A DNA stretch of 61,729 bases, taken from the NCBI GenBank assembly GCA_016708435.1, contig JADJFV010000018.1:1-61729 (forward strand), read 5' to 3'. How positions within the stretch are numbered: position 1 is the stretch's first letter; each line of letters starts with the position of its first letter. Below are positions 34,473 through 43,557 of this stretch, piece after piece. The position numbers and the translations under genes were made by a program. Origin of the DNA: Leptospiraceae bacterium. Lineage in GTDB: Bacteria > Spirochaetota > Leptospiria > Leptospirales > Leptospiraceae. Under the pieces are notes generated by a model. That model searched no databases and had not been told where the DNA came from. It saw only the letters and a list, made by a program, of their open reading frames with translations.

Positions 34473-35410
34473 AGAAAAACTTCTCCCGTTTGAGGCTTCG
34501 CTCCGTTGATAAAATCCAAAGAGGACATTACCTTTTTATTTTCAGGCTGAACGGATTCAAGAATTAAAATTTTGGAATCCCCACACTCTACACCTACCGC
34601 TTTCTTGGTTATCATGTGTAGTGTTCCTGGTTTCTTTGACAGGGTTACAGATTCGTCAGTGACTAGCTTAGTAGAATAAATATTCAGTCGTTTTCCGCGA
34701 AAACTCGTATAGCAAATGTATCCTGGATTAAATGCACGAATCTTATTAAATAAAAACTCAGCTGATAAGGAAAAGTCCAATTTGCGATCCTCTGGCTTTA
34801 TTTTTTTACAATGGGTTGCTTCCTTGTGATCTTGCGCTTTGGCGGCAAACTTTTTCCCGTCAGAATTTTTTAATAATCTGAGCACATCTTGAATGCCTAG
34901 TGTAGTAATTTTTTCGAGAAGAGTTCCAAAAGTATCTTCCTGAGAAATGGAAACCTTTACTTGACTAATAATATCACCCGCGTCTAGCTCTTCTGTAATA
35001 TATTGAATTGTTGCACCAGTTTCCTCTTTTCCATCTAAAATTGCGGACTGAACCGGAGAAGCTCCACGATACTCCGGCAAAAGACTTCCGTGCAGGTTAA
35101 TCGTCCCTAGCCTCGGAAAATTAAAGATTCGAGATGGAATAATATATCCATAGGCAAACACTACATATATATCTGCTTCGAATGAATTCATCTTATCGAT
35201 TGCGGCATCATTTCGAATATTAGGAAATTGTAATACTGGAATATTTTTTTCTACAGCTAATTTCTTAACAGGGGAAGAAGTGGGATGTTTATCTCTACCA
35301 ACCGGCTTATCCAAATTAGTCGCTACAAACAAAACCTCATGACCTTCTTGAATCAGAGCATTCAGTAATTTCGCTGAATGCTCCGGTGTTCCAAAATAAC
35401 CTATCTTCAT
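34469..35410 (-). CDS. fmt: Methionyl-tRNA formyltransferase
   Basis: The 313-aa protein starts MKIGYFGTPEHSAKLLNALI and contains the formyl-folate site with catalytic residues: NLHGSLLPEYRGASPVQSAI, then EELDAGDIISQ. A C-terminal OB-like tRNA-binding domain follows. It formylates initiator Met-tRNA. The length is normal. Confidence 0.96.
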   Translation of the reverse strand: MKIGYFGTPEHSAKLLNALIQEGHEVLFVATNLDKPVGRDKHPTSSPVKKLAVEKNIPVLQFPNIRNDAAIDKMNSFEADIYVVFAYGYIIPSRIFNFPRLGTINLHGSLLPEYRGASPVQSAILDGKEETGATIQYITEELDAGDIISQVKVSISQEDTFGTLLEKITTLGIQDVLRLLKNSDGKKFAAKAQDHKEATHCKKIKPEDRKLDFSLSAEFLFNKIRAFNPGYICYTSFRGKRLNIYSTKLVTDESVTLSKKPGTLHMITKKAVGVECGDSKILILESVQPENKKVMSSLDFINGAKPQTGEVFL

Positions 35411-35422
35411 AATGAATAACCT

Positions 35423-35686
35423 TTATATATCATAAATATCTTTTCTATGACCCACAGCATGAACTAAAAGAATAGACTCTTTATCCAATATTTGATAAAT
35501 GACTCGAAAATCCCCAACTCTTAATTTATATAGACCAGCTAGATTAGCAGATAGAGGTAAATGTTTTGCGGTTTTAACATTTAGAGCTAACCAATTTAAT
35601 TTCTTAAGAATGATTTTTGAATCATTCTTATTGAGCTTAGATAAATCAGCATTAGCCTCTTCTAAGAAGTGAATTTTAAAAATCAA
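35423..35686 (-). CDS. RelE/ParE-family toxin
   Basis: The 87-aa protein matches the RelE fold: IHFLEEANADLSKLNKNDSK, then LYKLRVGDFRVIYQILDKES and VHAVGHRKDIYDI. RelE toxins cleave ribosome-bound mRNA. It starts with TTG (35686), supported by AGAGGT close upstream. The antitoxin gene ends 2 nt before, so the two are translationally linked. Confidence 0.88.
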   Translation of the reverse strand: MIFKIHFLEEANADLSKLNKNDSKIILKKLNWLALNVKTAKHLPLSANLAGLYKLRVGDFRVIYQILDKESILLVHAVGHRKDIYDI

Positions 35687-35688
35687 TT

Positions 35689-35904
35689 TTACCTCTTTGA
35701 AGTCTTGCCTATCGTCTTTAAAGGCTTTCCGACTTCGCCCAAAGAAACTTTTTTTAACTGTGACGCTAATCTCTTTTGCATAGTTTTCTTCACAGCTAAT
35801 CCATGGTCTGGATCACCTAGAATCTGCATAAGTTTACGTTCAATTGTTCTCTCAATAATTGTTTCCAATTCTTTTTTTGAAATTACATCTAGATTTATAC
35901 TCAT
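35689..35904 (-). CDS. Antitoxin-like partner of the RelE toxin
   Basis: The 71-aa charged protein lies immediately upstream of the toxin. Its N-terminal region (ISKKELETIIERTIERKLMQ) is helical, and the C-terminus is basic and likely disordered, as antitoxin toxin-binding tails often are. I do not recognise a DNA-binding family with confidence. The role is inferred from its position. Confidence 0.65.
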   Translation of the reverse strand: MSINLDVISKKELETIIERTIERKLMQILGDPDHGLAVKKTMQKRLASQLKKVSLGEVGKPLKTIGKTSKR

Positions 35905-35920
35905 TGCGTTTCCTTTCTTT

Positions 35921-37537
35921 TTATTCCTTCGCTGTTCCTTTCGGTTTATCTTTTTTATCCATATCTGTTAACTTACCCAGGTATTCGGGAAGTTCAATTC
36001 CTGCTTGCTTTGCTAACTCTTGCAGCGGCGGGAGTGCTCCAATAAATCCTTTTAGAAAATTAGCGGTAGAACTTCCATTACCCCCCACTCCATTTCCTGA
36101 ATCCCAAACCGTAATTTTATCAATTTTGAGATTAGAAATTGCTTCTACTTGTTTTGCTACAATTGCTTCCATTTTTTCAATGACTAAAAGTGTAGCGGCT
36201 AACCCTGCGTCTCCGTTCGATGCAGAAATAATTCTTTGATAACCGGCAGCTTTTGCTTCGAGTAAGGACTGTAAGCCTTCTGCTTCTGCTTTAAACTTAA
36301 ATAAAGTAGCGTCCGCTTCCCCTTTTGCAATTCGGCGAATTTTTTCGGCTTCAGCTTCTGCTTCGACTTCAATTCTTTTTTTCTCTACTTCTTGTTGGGC
36401 TAATTGTGTTTTTTCTAACTTGGCTAATTCAGCTTGTTTTTCTGCCTTAGAAATTTCTGTAGCCGCATTTGCTTTTGCTACTTCTCCTACTCGAAGTGCT
36501 TCTGATTCGCGTTTTGCTAATTCCGCATTTGATTCAGCTACTTTTGCTTTTGATTTATTTTCGCCATCAACGGCTAATGCGTTATTTTCCGCTACAGCAA
36601 TACGCTTTTTCTGATCGGCGACTTTCTCTCCTTCAACAGCTTTAAATTCAAAATCAGAAACACTAATACGTTTGTTTGCTTCGGCTTCTTTCTTTCCTTT
36701 TTCTGCTTCTGCTTGTTGAATGGATATATTAATTTCTTTATTTCGAATTGCCTCGGCAGTCTTCGAAGCGCCTAACGCATCTAGCTCTGCAATTCGAACC
36801 ATTTGATCGATGTCTGCTTCTTTTTGACCTTTTAGGGATTCTGCTGTTTCTTTTGCGACTTCAACATCTCTTTCGCGTATCGCTTTTGCTTGACCGGTTG
36901 CTCCAAATTTTTCCTGATTGGAAACTTCAATTTTGGCTTGATTGATTGCTTCAGCGGCTGCTTTTTTACCAATTGCTTCAATGTATCCGGACTCATCTGT
37001 TAGATCTTTAATGTTTACGTTGATGAGGGTAAGACCGAGTTTGTTAAGTTCCGTTGTTACATTCTCATTGATTTGAGCTAGAAATTTTTCTCTATTTTGA
37101 TTTATCTCTTCAATGTCTAGAGTAGCAATCACAAGACGAAGTTGACCTAAAATAATATCTTCTGCTTGTGTTTTGATTTGGGAATCAGAAAGACTTAAGA
37201 GTCTCTCAGCGGCATTTCCCATTAGACTCGGATCAGTTGAAATTCCAACAGTGAACGTGCTTGGAGTGTTGATTCGAATATTTTGTTTGGAAAGTGCTCC
37301 GGTGAGATTAATTTCAATCGTCATCGGCTCTAGACTTAAGAACTGAGAATCTTGAATGAGAGGCCAGACAAAAGTTCCACCTCCATGAATACAAATCGCG
37401 CTCTTATCTTTTCCAACGCGCCCATAGATAACAAGAATTTTATTCGAAGGACAACGCCTGTATCTCTTCACTAAAAAATAAATTACCGATGCTCCAATTA
37501 AAACTGGAACAGAAAATATTCCTAAAATTTCTCCCAT
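35921..37537 (-). CDS. Flotillin-like SPFH-domain protein
   Basis: The 538-aa protein has an N-terminal membrane segment (VPVLIGASVIYFLV), an SPFH/band-7 domain (about 30-210) and a very long Ala/Glu/Lys coiled coil with Glu-Ala repeats (about 210-440) typical of flotillins. A short C-terminal region (ITVWDSGNGVGGNGSSTANF) is also flotillin-like. It scaffolds membrane microdomains. It lies just downstream of an NfeD-like gene, the usual partner. Confidence 0.92.
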   Translation of the reverse strand: MGEILGIFSVPVLIGASVIYFLVKRYRRCPSNKILVIYGRVGKDKSAICIHGGGTFVWPLIQDSQFLSLEPMTIEINLTGALSKQNIRINTPSTFTVGISTDPSLMGNAAERLLSLSDSQIKTQAEDIILGQLRLVIATLDIEEINQNREKFLAQINENVTTELNKLGLTLINVNIKDLTDESGYIEAIGKKAAAEAINQAKIEVSNQEKFGATGQAKAIRERDVEVAKETAESLKGQKEADIDQMVRIAELDALGASKTAEAIRNKEINISIQQAEAEKGKKEAEANKRISVSDFEFKAVEGEKVADQKKRIAVAENNALAVDGENKSKAKVAESNAELAKRESEALRVGEVAKANAATEISKAEKQAELAKLEKTQLAQQEVEKKRIEVEAEAEAEKIRRIAKGEADATLFKFKAEAEGLQSLLEAKAAGYQRIISASNGDAGLAATLLVIEKMEAIVAKQVEAISNLKIDKITVWDSGNGVGGNGSSTANFLKGFIGALPPLQELAKQAGIELPEYLGKLTDMDKKDKPKGTAKE

Positions 37538-37558
37538 ACCTAATTCTCCTTGTTATGA

Positions 37559-38092
37559 CTACAATGTTTCTACAACTAAAATTCCATCTCTAACAGAAGA
37601 AACTTTTATTTCTGTGAAAGCGGGAATTTTTTCACCAGACAGAGAAACTGCCTTAATATTTTTCATACTACCTTGAAAACTAACTTGAATTTCCCCTACA
37701 GAATTTTCTGGAATGGTAAGATATACTTTTCCAATTTTTCCAATCGCATTGCTAAGATTTAATTCATTTATCTGAGCAAGTCCTTTTACTTTTGTAAAAA
37801 TCCAGATTTCAAACGCAGCCGACAAAATTCCAAAGACAAATGCAAGCGCAAAACTAATATTTACCCCTAGTTCAGTGTTCTTAAAAATAAAAAGCCCCAT
37901 CCAGCCAAATCCAGCAGAGAAAATGGAAATCGTTTGAAGAGATAAAAATTTAAAATCCAAATTGTCCGGATCAAATGCGTCTACATCGTGTAAATCGCTG
38001 TCGTGCCCAAAAAACGAAAGAGCAAATTTTATAAAAAAGAAAATCGTTCCAGAAACTGCCATGTAAAAGTAAATTGTTTCAAGGTATTCCAT
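37559..38092 (-). CDS. NfeD-like membrane protein with OB fold
   Basis: The 177-aa protein has about three membrane helices and a C-terminal OB-like beta domain (IGKIGKVYLTIPENSVGEIQ, then AVSLSGEKIPAFTEIKVSSV). This is the arrangement of the short NfeD/YuaF partners of flotillin. The ATG at 38092 is chosen because AAGGAAC precedes it. The longer reading to 38176 overlaps lptC's upstream region. Confidence 0.85.
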   Translation of the reverse strand: MEYLETIYFYMAVSGTIFFFIKFALSFFGHDSDLHDVDAFDPDNLDFKFLSLQTISIFSAGFGWMGLFIFKNTELGVNISFALAFVFGILSAAFEIWIFTKVKGLAQINELNLSNAIGKIGKVYLTIPENSVGEIQVSFQGSMKNIKAVSLSGEKIPAFTEIKVSSVRDGILVVETL

Positions 38093-38185
38093 TTTTGTTC
38101 CTTTTCTCCATCTTGCGGAAAGGGAAATATTCTGAAAAGAAAAATTCTTGCCGTCACTCAAAACATTCTGAATCATGGAATAGCC

Positions 38186-38746
38186 ATGAAATATTTATTA
38201 ATCCGAATATTCTTAATCCTATCTATTACTTGTATCAACTGCAAAAAAGAAAATAGTCTACGAATCGAAAATGAGCGCGAATCAGGCTCAACAATTAGCC
38301 TTCGCAATTTTACACGGGATGCATTCAACGAAAAAGGAGATTTGATTTGGAAATTGAAAGCACAGGAAGCTTTCGTTTATGTAAATGACAATAAATCAAT
38401 ATTTTATGGTTTAGATTTTGATCAATATGAAAAGGGAATTGTAAAATCAAAACTGACTGGGGATCGTGCAGAAATTGATCAGAAAGCGAAGACACTTGTA
38501 GTGAATGGGAATATTGATTTGATTACGGAAGATAGTCGTCATTTAAAAGCAGAAGAACTTACCTACAATTTAGAAAGCGAAACGCTTAACACAGATAAGC
38601 CGGTAACGATTATTATGAAAGGAACAACCATTCATGGAATTGGAATGGAAGCAGACAAAGGATTAAATAAAGTAAAGATTCTAAAACCAGCAGGGGTTAG
38701 CAGCGATAATCCGCTCGAAAAAAAAGAGAAAAAACCTAACGACTAA
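38186..38746 (+). CDS. lptC: LptC-like LPS export protein, probable lipoprotein
   Basis: The 186-aa protein has a signal with a lipobox-like cysteine (ILSITCINCKKE). A repeated jellyroll pattern of the LptA/LptC fold follows: FTRDAFNEKGDLIWKLKAQE, LTGDRAEIDQKAKTLVVNGN, IDLITEDSRHLKAEELTYNL, and DKPVTIIMKGTTIHGIGMEA. In E. coli LptC is anchored by a helix; a lipid anchor is plausible here. It passes LPS from LptBFG to LptA. The start is set by the signal. It is divergent from the NfeD gene. Confidence 0.85.
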   Translation: MKYLLIRIFLILSITCINCKKENSLRIENERESGSTISLRNFTRDAFNEKGDLIWKLKAQEAFVYVNDNKSIFYGLDFDQYEKGIVKSKLTGDRAEIDQKAKTLVVNGNIDLITEDSRHLKAEELTYNLESETLNTDKPVTIIMKGTTIHGIGMEADKGLNKVKILKPAGVSSDNPLEKKEKKPND

Positions 38747-38752
38747 CTAATA

Positions 38753-38832
38753 TGCCACCGAGACGCAGAGAAAGATATTAAGAATGATTTTTCTCGATAA
38801 TATTTCGAGCGTATCCCTCAACCTCCGTGGCA
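38753..38832. repeat. Imperfect palindromic element between convergent genes
   Basis: Outer arms 38753-38762 and 38823-38832 pair at 9 of 10 positions (TGCCACCGAG / CTCCGTGGCA). An inner perfect stem CTCGA/TCGAG lies at 38793-38797 and 38805-38809. The outer text resembles widespread REP-like intergenic repeats. It could end both lptC and SulP transcripts. Confidence 0.5.
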
Positions 38833-38838
38833 AAAAAT

Positions 38839-41046
38839 CTAAGATTGCCTCGATGCCATAAGTTCCACATCAGTCATACGTAGCCTAGTCGAAATGGCTC
38901 TTGCTAATTTTTCATAGAATAAGCTTCCAAGCTCGGGGTATTTATGCACAATTTTTTCAAACTCTTTACGCGACAGATAATAGAGAGAAACCTCTCCGTC
39001 GGCAATTGCATTTGCGGATCTACAATCAGAATCCAAGAAAGCAATATCACCAAAAAAATCTCCCTGAGAAAAAATTGTAATCAAAAGGTTTTGCTCTGCG
39101 GCTAAGGGAATTATGATTTTCACATCACCTTTACGAATAAAGAATATTTCATCACCGGGATCACCTTTACGAAAAATGTATTGTTCATTGGAAAATTTCT
39201 TTTCGTGAAATTGCTTTGTTAATTTTCTCATAAGCTTAGGACTAACGCCGTCAAAAAATTCAAATTCATTTAGACTCATCTCTATGGGAGATGCAAGTGC
39301 CTCCTGAAATTCCTCTGTCAAAATTTCATCTTCTACAAATTCCAATGCCGTCTCTAGGTCATTAAAAAAGTGCAGGGTTTTGCTTTCAGAAAAGCCAAGG
39401 TTTAATAGATATTCTCTCACATTCTGACCGGAAGGCAAATCCAACGGAATAGAACTAAGAAGTAGCGAACCGTTGTTTGCCTCAATTCTAGAATGAATTT
39501 GAGCTAACATATGAGCCGCTGTAAAATCGACTGAAAGAACTTTTCGCATATCTAGAATTATATATTTAGTTTTTGTAAGATAGGATTCTACAACTGTAAA
39601 AAGTTGGTCTGTAGTTCCAAAGAACAATTGACCCTGTAACTCAAGGACTAACGTAGATTTACCTCTCTTTTCTAAAACTTGAATCTCAGATGGAAGCCTT
39701 CTCTTTTTAGAAAACTTTTGATCTCCTGAAAATTTTCTGTGAACGACAGTCGATCTCACTTGCTCTCGTATATAAAGTAAAATAGCCATTCCAATTCCAG
39801 TTCCAGCGGCAGTTACTAAGTCATAGGTTAAAGCAGAAATAATCACTACAACAATCACGCCAAAATCAATGATCGTTGCCCGATTTCTTAGCAGTTTAAA
39901 ACTATTCAAATCAAGCATTCTGAATCCAAGAACAATTAACACTCCAGCCAATGCTGCAACGGGAATCCATGCAAGCACTTGGGGAACAAATAATAAAATA
40001 AACGTTGCATAAATTCCAACCAAAGCTCCGGATAATTTTGTTTTTCCCCCACTATTTAAATTCACAAGCGTTGCTCCCATCGTTCCTGAACCAGGAATTC
40101 CTCCTGCAAGCGAAGAAACAATATTTGCAATGCCCTGCCCCATTAACTCTCTATTGGAATCATGTCTTGTCTGCATAATAGTATCATGAACGATACAAGT
40201 TTTTAAAGTATCAATAGAAAGAACAAAAGCAAGAGTAACCACTGGAACGATAAGATTTAAAACTAAATCAATATCAAATCCTGCAATCAATTTCCATGTT
40301 TTTGAAATGCTATGAACAAATTCTAAGGGGGAAACAGAGATTTGCCCAATCACATAAGGATTACTCTTAATTGAAAACAAATTTCCATCAAAGGAACCAA
40401 GTGTAAAAAAAGTAATCGCGCCAATGCTAAGTGCAAAAATCGCTGGAGGAATTCTCTTTGAAATTCGTATTATCAAAAGCATGGAGAGAATCGTTGAGCT
40501 TCCAATTATTAGATGAACATAATTCTGAGTGGCTAATGCGGGTAAGCTGGAAAATATTTGACTTACCTTAGAAAGACCAAGAATTTTAGGCAATTGACCT
40601 AGAATAATCAAAAGTCCAACACTTCCCAGATAACCTGTCACAACCGGATAGGGAATATATTTTACAAGTTTTCCTCCTCCTGCTTTTCCTGTGGCAAATT
40701 GTAATATACCTGCAAAGAGTGCTGTTAGAGTTACAAAGATAGGAACATATTCAATAGAAACATTTTTCCTGTGGACTAACTCCATTACATAGGCGGATAA
40801 TACTGCACCTGCCGGAGCGCTGGGTGCTGAAATCATTCCAGGAGTTTTTCCAAAAATGGAAGCAAATATACTTAAAATAATTGTCCCAATAATTCCTACA
40901 ACAGCCGCTTGTCTTGTATAAGATTCACCAAGACCTGCGAAAATGATGAGACCATAGGCAATTGCTGATGGCAAGGAAACCAATAATGCAGAGAATCCGC
41001 CAATGAATTCATTTACAGTAAAATATTTAACTTTTGTTTTGTTCAT
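38839..41046 (-). CDS. SulP/SLC26 anion transporter with STAS and cyclic-nucleotide-binding domains
   Basis: The 735-aa protein has a SulP membrane domain (about 1-400; VSLPSAIAYGLIIFAGLGES, then APSAPAGAVLSAYV and GGIPGSGTMGATLVN) and a STAS domain (about 455-560; TKYIILDMRKVLSVDFTAAH). It ends in a CNBD (about 605-720; EQYIFRKGDPGDEIFFIRKG, then FFGDIAFLDSDCRSANAIAD). The transported anion could be sulfate, bicarbonate or another anion. The terminal CNBD suggests direct control by a cyclic nucleotide. It ends next to the 241-aa membrane protein gene with no gap. Confidence 0.92.
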   Translation of the reverse strand: MNKTKVKYFTVNEFIGGFSALLVSLPSAIAYGLIIFAGLGESYTRQAAVVGIIGTIILSIFASIFGKTPGMISAPSAPAGAVLSAYVMELVHRKNVSIEYVPIFVTLTALFAGILQFATGKAGGGKLVKYIPYPVVTGYLGSVGLLIILGQLPKILGLSKVSQIFSSLPALATQNYVHLIIGSSTILSMLLIIRISKRIPPAIFALSIGAITFFTLGSFDGNLFSIKSNPYVIGQISVSPLEFVHSISKTWKLIAGFDIDLVLNLIVPVVTLAFVLSIDTLKTCIVHDTIMQTRHDSNRELMGQGIANIVSSLAGGIPGSGTMGATLVNLNSGGKTKLSGALVGIYATFILLFVPQVLAWIPVAALAGVLIVLGFRMLDLNSFKLLRNRATIIDFGVIVVVIISALTYDLVTAAGTGIGMAILLYIREQVRSTVVHRKFSGDQKFSKKRRLPSEIQVLEKRGKSTLVLELQGQLFFGTTDQLFTVVESYLTKTKYIILDMRKVLSVDFTAAHMLAQIHSRIEANNGSLLLSSIPLDLPSGQNVREYLLNLGFSESKTLHFFNDLETALEFVEDEILTEEFQEALASPIEMSLNEFEFFDGVSPKLMRKLTKQFHEKKFSNEQYIFRKGDPGDEIFFIRKGDVKIIIPLAAEQNLLITIFSQGDFFGDIAFLDSDCRSANAIADGEVSLYYLSRKEFEKIVHKYPELGSLFYEKLARAISTRLRMTDVELMASRQS

Positions 41047-41772
41047 TTAAATGAATACTTTTATCCCGATAAAGGCAAAAATATTTACTCCAGATAAAAT
41101 TAAGTTTGCTTGAATGCTAGGAGAAAAAATTTTTTCATCTAGAATAGAATTCACCTTACTAATAATTTTCTCAATAAGTTCGTCCTGGCTAATATCTATT
41201 AGCCCCTCTTCATTTATAGTCCCTGAAACAATTCCTAAAAAATCAATACGAGCCAAGAATAGTTTAACAATGAGTCGAATTATAAAAGGCATGCCTTCTA
41301 GATTTTTCAAGTAAATCGGCAAATATTCATTTACCGCTTTCAGAGGACTAGAAGAATTTAGCTTATCTAACCATTCCAGTTTAGAATGAAGCCTATCAAA
41401 GAACTTTTGCATAATATATTCTACGAATTGACTTTTCTTTTCCTTTAATAAAGAAGTGATTGCAATGGATATTGCGTATTTCTTGGCAAATAGAAAATGT
41501 AAAAATGGAAATACTATGAAAAAAGTTAAAAATAAAAGACTCGCTTTCCAATTTAGAACAACTGAAATTAATACAGAAAGAACAGCCCCCACTCCTCCCG
41601 CATGACCTGCGCTAGCGGCTGACGCATCGAAAAGAATTCGAAGTTCAGGAATCATAAACAAAAGAAGCAACCAATTAATAAATATGCCCAGAATTGTTAA
41701 AATAGAAATTGTAAGCAGAGCCTTTAATCCCTGCTTAGCAAACGTTTTAATTAAATTTGTATCAGTCCCCAT
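41047..41772 (-). CDS. Hypothetical membrane protein (241 aa)
   Basis: I recognise no family. Two or three N-terminal membrane helices include a glycine-rich hinge (SAGHAGGVGAVLSVL). A long amphipathic region follows (about 100-215), and the protein ends in a C-terminal helix (LILSGVNIFAFIGIKVFI). Its stop abuts the SulP start, so the two are likely co-expressed and may work together. Confidence 0.7.
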   Translation of the reverse strand: MGTDTNLIKTFAKQGLKALLTISILTILGIFINWLLLLFMIPELRILFDASAASAGHAGGVGAVLSVLISVVLNWKASLLFLTFFIVFPFLHFLFAKKYAISIAITSLLKEKKSQFVEYIMQKFFDRLHSKLEWLDKLNSSSPLKAVNEYLPIYLKNLEGMPFIIRLIVKLFLARIDFLGIVSGTINEEGLIDISQDELIEKIISKVNSILDEKIFSPSIQANLILSGVNIFAFIGIKVFI

Positions 41773-41817
41773 TTTTTCTTTTATAACAATAAACGATATA
41801 GAAGCAAGATAAAAATT

Positions 41818-43293
41818 TCACCAACTACCACCTGCTCCACCACCACCCGATCGTCCACCACCAAAAGAAGAACTAGACGAGCTAGAACTAGATGAACCGC
41901 CGCTGTAAGAAGAAGAGGAACTAGAAGACTTACTACAATCTCTTGCGGGAATTGTATAAGTCGAACTACTTTTATGATTACAATTTTTACAGGCATAACG
42001 TCGTATACCGGAACCAGAACTAGTGCAAGTAGGAGAAACTGTCACAGTGTCCGATTCGACAAAGTAAGTCTTATAACTACAAGAAGGACATTTGGAATAG
42101 CTTGTGAATAATGACTCGTATGCGTAAATCTTAACATCTTTACTTTTCTCACAAAACCAAACATCATAGTCAATAGATCCAATTTTTTCTTCTATCTTCT
42201 GTCCATCTTTTAGGAAGAAATCATCTTTATCCTCTGCAAGACGAACCATTTCCGTTTCGCACTTAGGACATATTCTTACGGCTAATCTTAATTGTCTTCT
42301 TTTAATAAAACTCCATACGGCAAAGATGATTAAAGGCAAAGGAAAAATAAATATAAGTAAAATAAATTCCCATGATCTAAATCTTGAATCAATTGCTTTA
42401 TAATACTCATATGGATCTTTGTAGGTTTTCTTTGAAAATTCATAAAACACCTGGGAAATGGAAACAAAAATAAAAACACCTAAAAAGAAATAGGCTTGGT
42501 AAAGCAATGGAGGCAAATAGATATAACTCTCATAAGAATAATAAAGAAAGTAAATAACAAAAGGAGCTAGTCCAATTAACGCCAATTTCCAGTTTACCAA
42601 CGAATCAGAGAAAAGAAGGCTAAACTTTTTTCCATCTTTATTTTTTAAATAGTATGTCCCAATTAAAAACAAGATTAAATAGATAGGCGTAAAAACTGGA
42701 GGGAGAGAATTATCTACACTGGTAAAAGGTCCTAAATTTTTATCTTCCGAATCTAAAATGGGAGTGGAAGTTTCTTCAATAGGTTCAGGTTCATTTTTAA
42801 TTTTCCTACTAACCGCAGAAATTACATTTTCAAATCCAACAGCATATTCTTTCTTTTTTAAATTAGGGACTAATTCATCTTCTCCTATTCTTTTCAAAAT
42901 TGCATCCGGTAGAGTTCCTTCTAGCCCATAGCCAGTTTCAAATTCCCATCTTCTCTGATCCATTACCAGTAGCAGCAAAAGACCATTATCCTTTCCTTTC
43001 TTTCCAATACCCCAATAATTAAAAAGCTCTACTGCAAATTCTTTTGGAATCGAACTTCCAATCGTAGGTAGGATAACAATGGCAAATTCTACTGTAGTTG
43101 ATTTTTCTAGTTCGATTAGCTTTGTATTCAAGTTTTCAATTTCTGTAGATTGCAAATAATGATTTGGATCAGAAACAAATCCTCCATTTGCGAGTCTAGG
43201 ATTTGGCACAGTCTTCACCTCAAATGTCTGTGAAAACAAAGGAGCTGAAAATAAAACGAAAGTGACAAGGAAGTTAAAAGTTAGATTTTTCAT
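41818..43293 (-). CDS. TPM-domain membrane protein with zinc-ribbon and Ser/Gly-rich tail
   Basis: The 491-aa protein has a signal peptide, then a TPM domain (about 35-160) with NYWGIGKKGKDNGLLLLLVM and WEFETGYGLEGTLPDAILKR. Several membrane helices follow (about 195-330), then a Cys-rich cytoplasmic part with CPKCETEM, CPSC, and CKNCNHKS. The tail is low-complexity Ser/Gly, ending FGGGRSGGGGAGGSW, as is usual for YgcG-like proteins. The extra zinc-ribbon region is less common. Function is unknown. Psb32/Tlp18.3-type TPM domains are phosphatase-like. Confidence 0.88.
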   Translation of the reverse strand: MKNLTFNFLVTFVLFSAPLFSQTFEVKTVPNPRLANGGFVSDPNHYLQSTEIENLNTKLIELEKSTTVEFAIVILPTIGSSIPKEFAVELFNYWGIGKKGKDNGLLLLLVMDQRRWEFETGYGLEGTLPDAILKRIGEDELVPNLKKKEYAVGFENVISAVSRKIKNEPEPIEETSTPILDSEDKNLGPFTSVDNSLPPVFTPIYLILFLIGTYYLKNKDGKKFSLLFSDSLVNWKLALIGLAPFVIYFLYYSYESYIYLPPLLYQAYFFLGVFIFVSISQVFYEFSKKTYKDPYEYYKAIDSRFRSWEFILLIFIFPLPLIIFAVWSFIKRRQLRLAVRICPKCETEMVRLAEDKDDFFLKDGQKIEEKIGSIDYDVWFCEKSKDVKIYAYESLFTSYSKCPSCSYKTYFVESDTVTVSPTCTSSGSGIRRYACKNCNHKSSSTYTIPARDCSKSSSSSSSYSGGSSSSSSSSSSFGGGRSGGGGAGGSW

Positions 43294-43440
43294 AGGTGTT
43301 ACTTATTTACCCATTATTATTTTTTGCACGTATTATTTTTTTTATAAAATCTAATTTTTAAAAAATGTTTCGATTTATAAACATCCTCCGTAATACTACA
43401 GTTAGAATTGATTTATCTTCCTGCTTTAAAAGGAATCAAT

Positions 43441-43473
43441 GCACTCCGCGAACCCCGCGTCCCCGCGTGAAAC
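43441..43473. repeat. GC-rich patch resembling a dispersed intergenic repeat
   Basis: In a 264-bp AT-rich gap (43294-43557) this patch is abruptly GC-rich, with three CCGCG-type units (CTCCGCG, CCCCGCG, CCCCGCG). It looks like a fragment of an intergenic repeat of the CTCTGCG/CCGCG type. Nothing else is seen in the gap. Confidence 0.3.
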
Positions 43474-43557
43474 ATTAACCTAAGAATTAAATATGCTATT
43501 AGGGTTTTTCATTTACAAAATTAGAATATACCAAAATGATAAAATTTAGAGTTAAAA

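Noticed and set aside
41781..41996. Open frame on the minus strand rich in Val/Leu (71 aa)
   Set aside because: It is a shadow of the Ser/Gly-rich tail codons of the TPM gene in another frame and has no Shine-Dalgarno.
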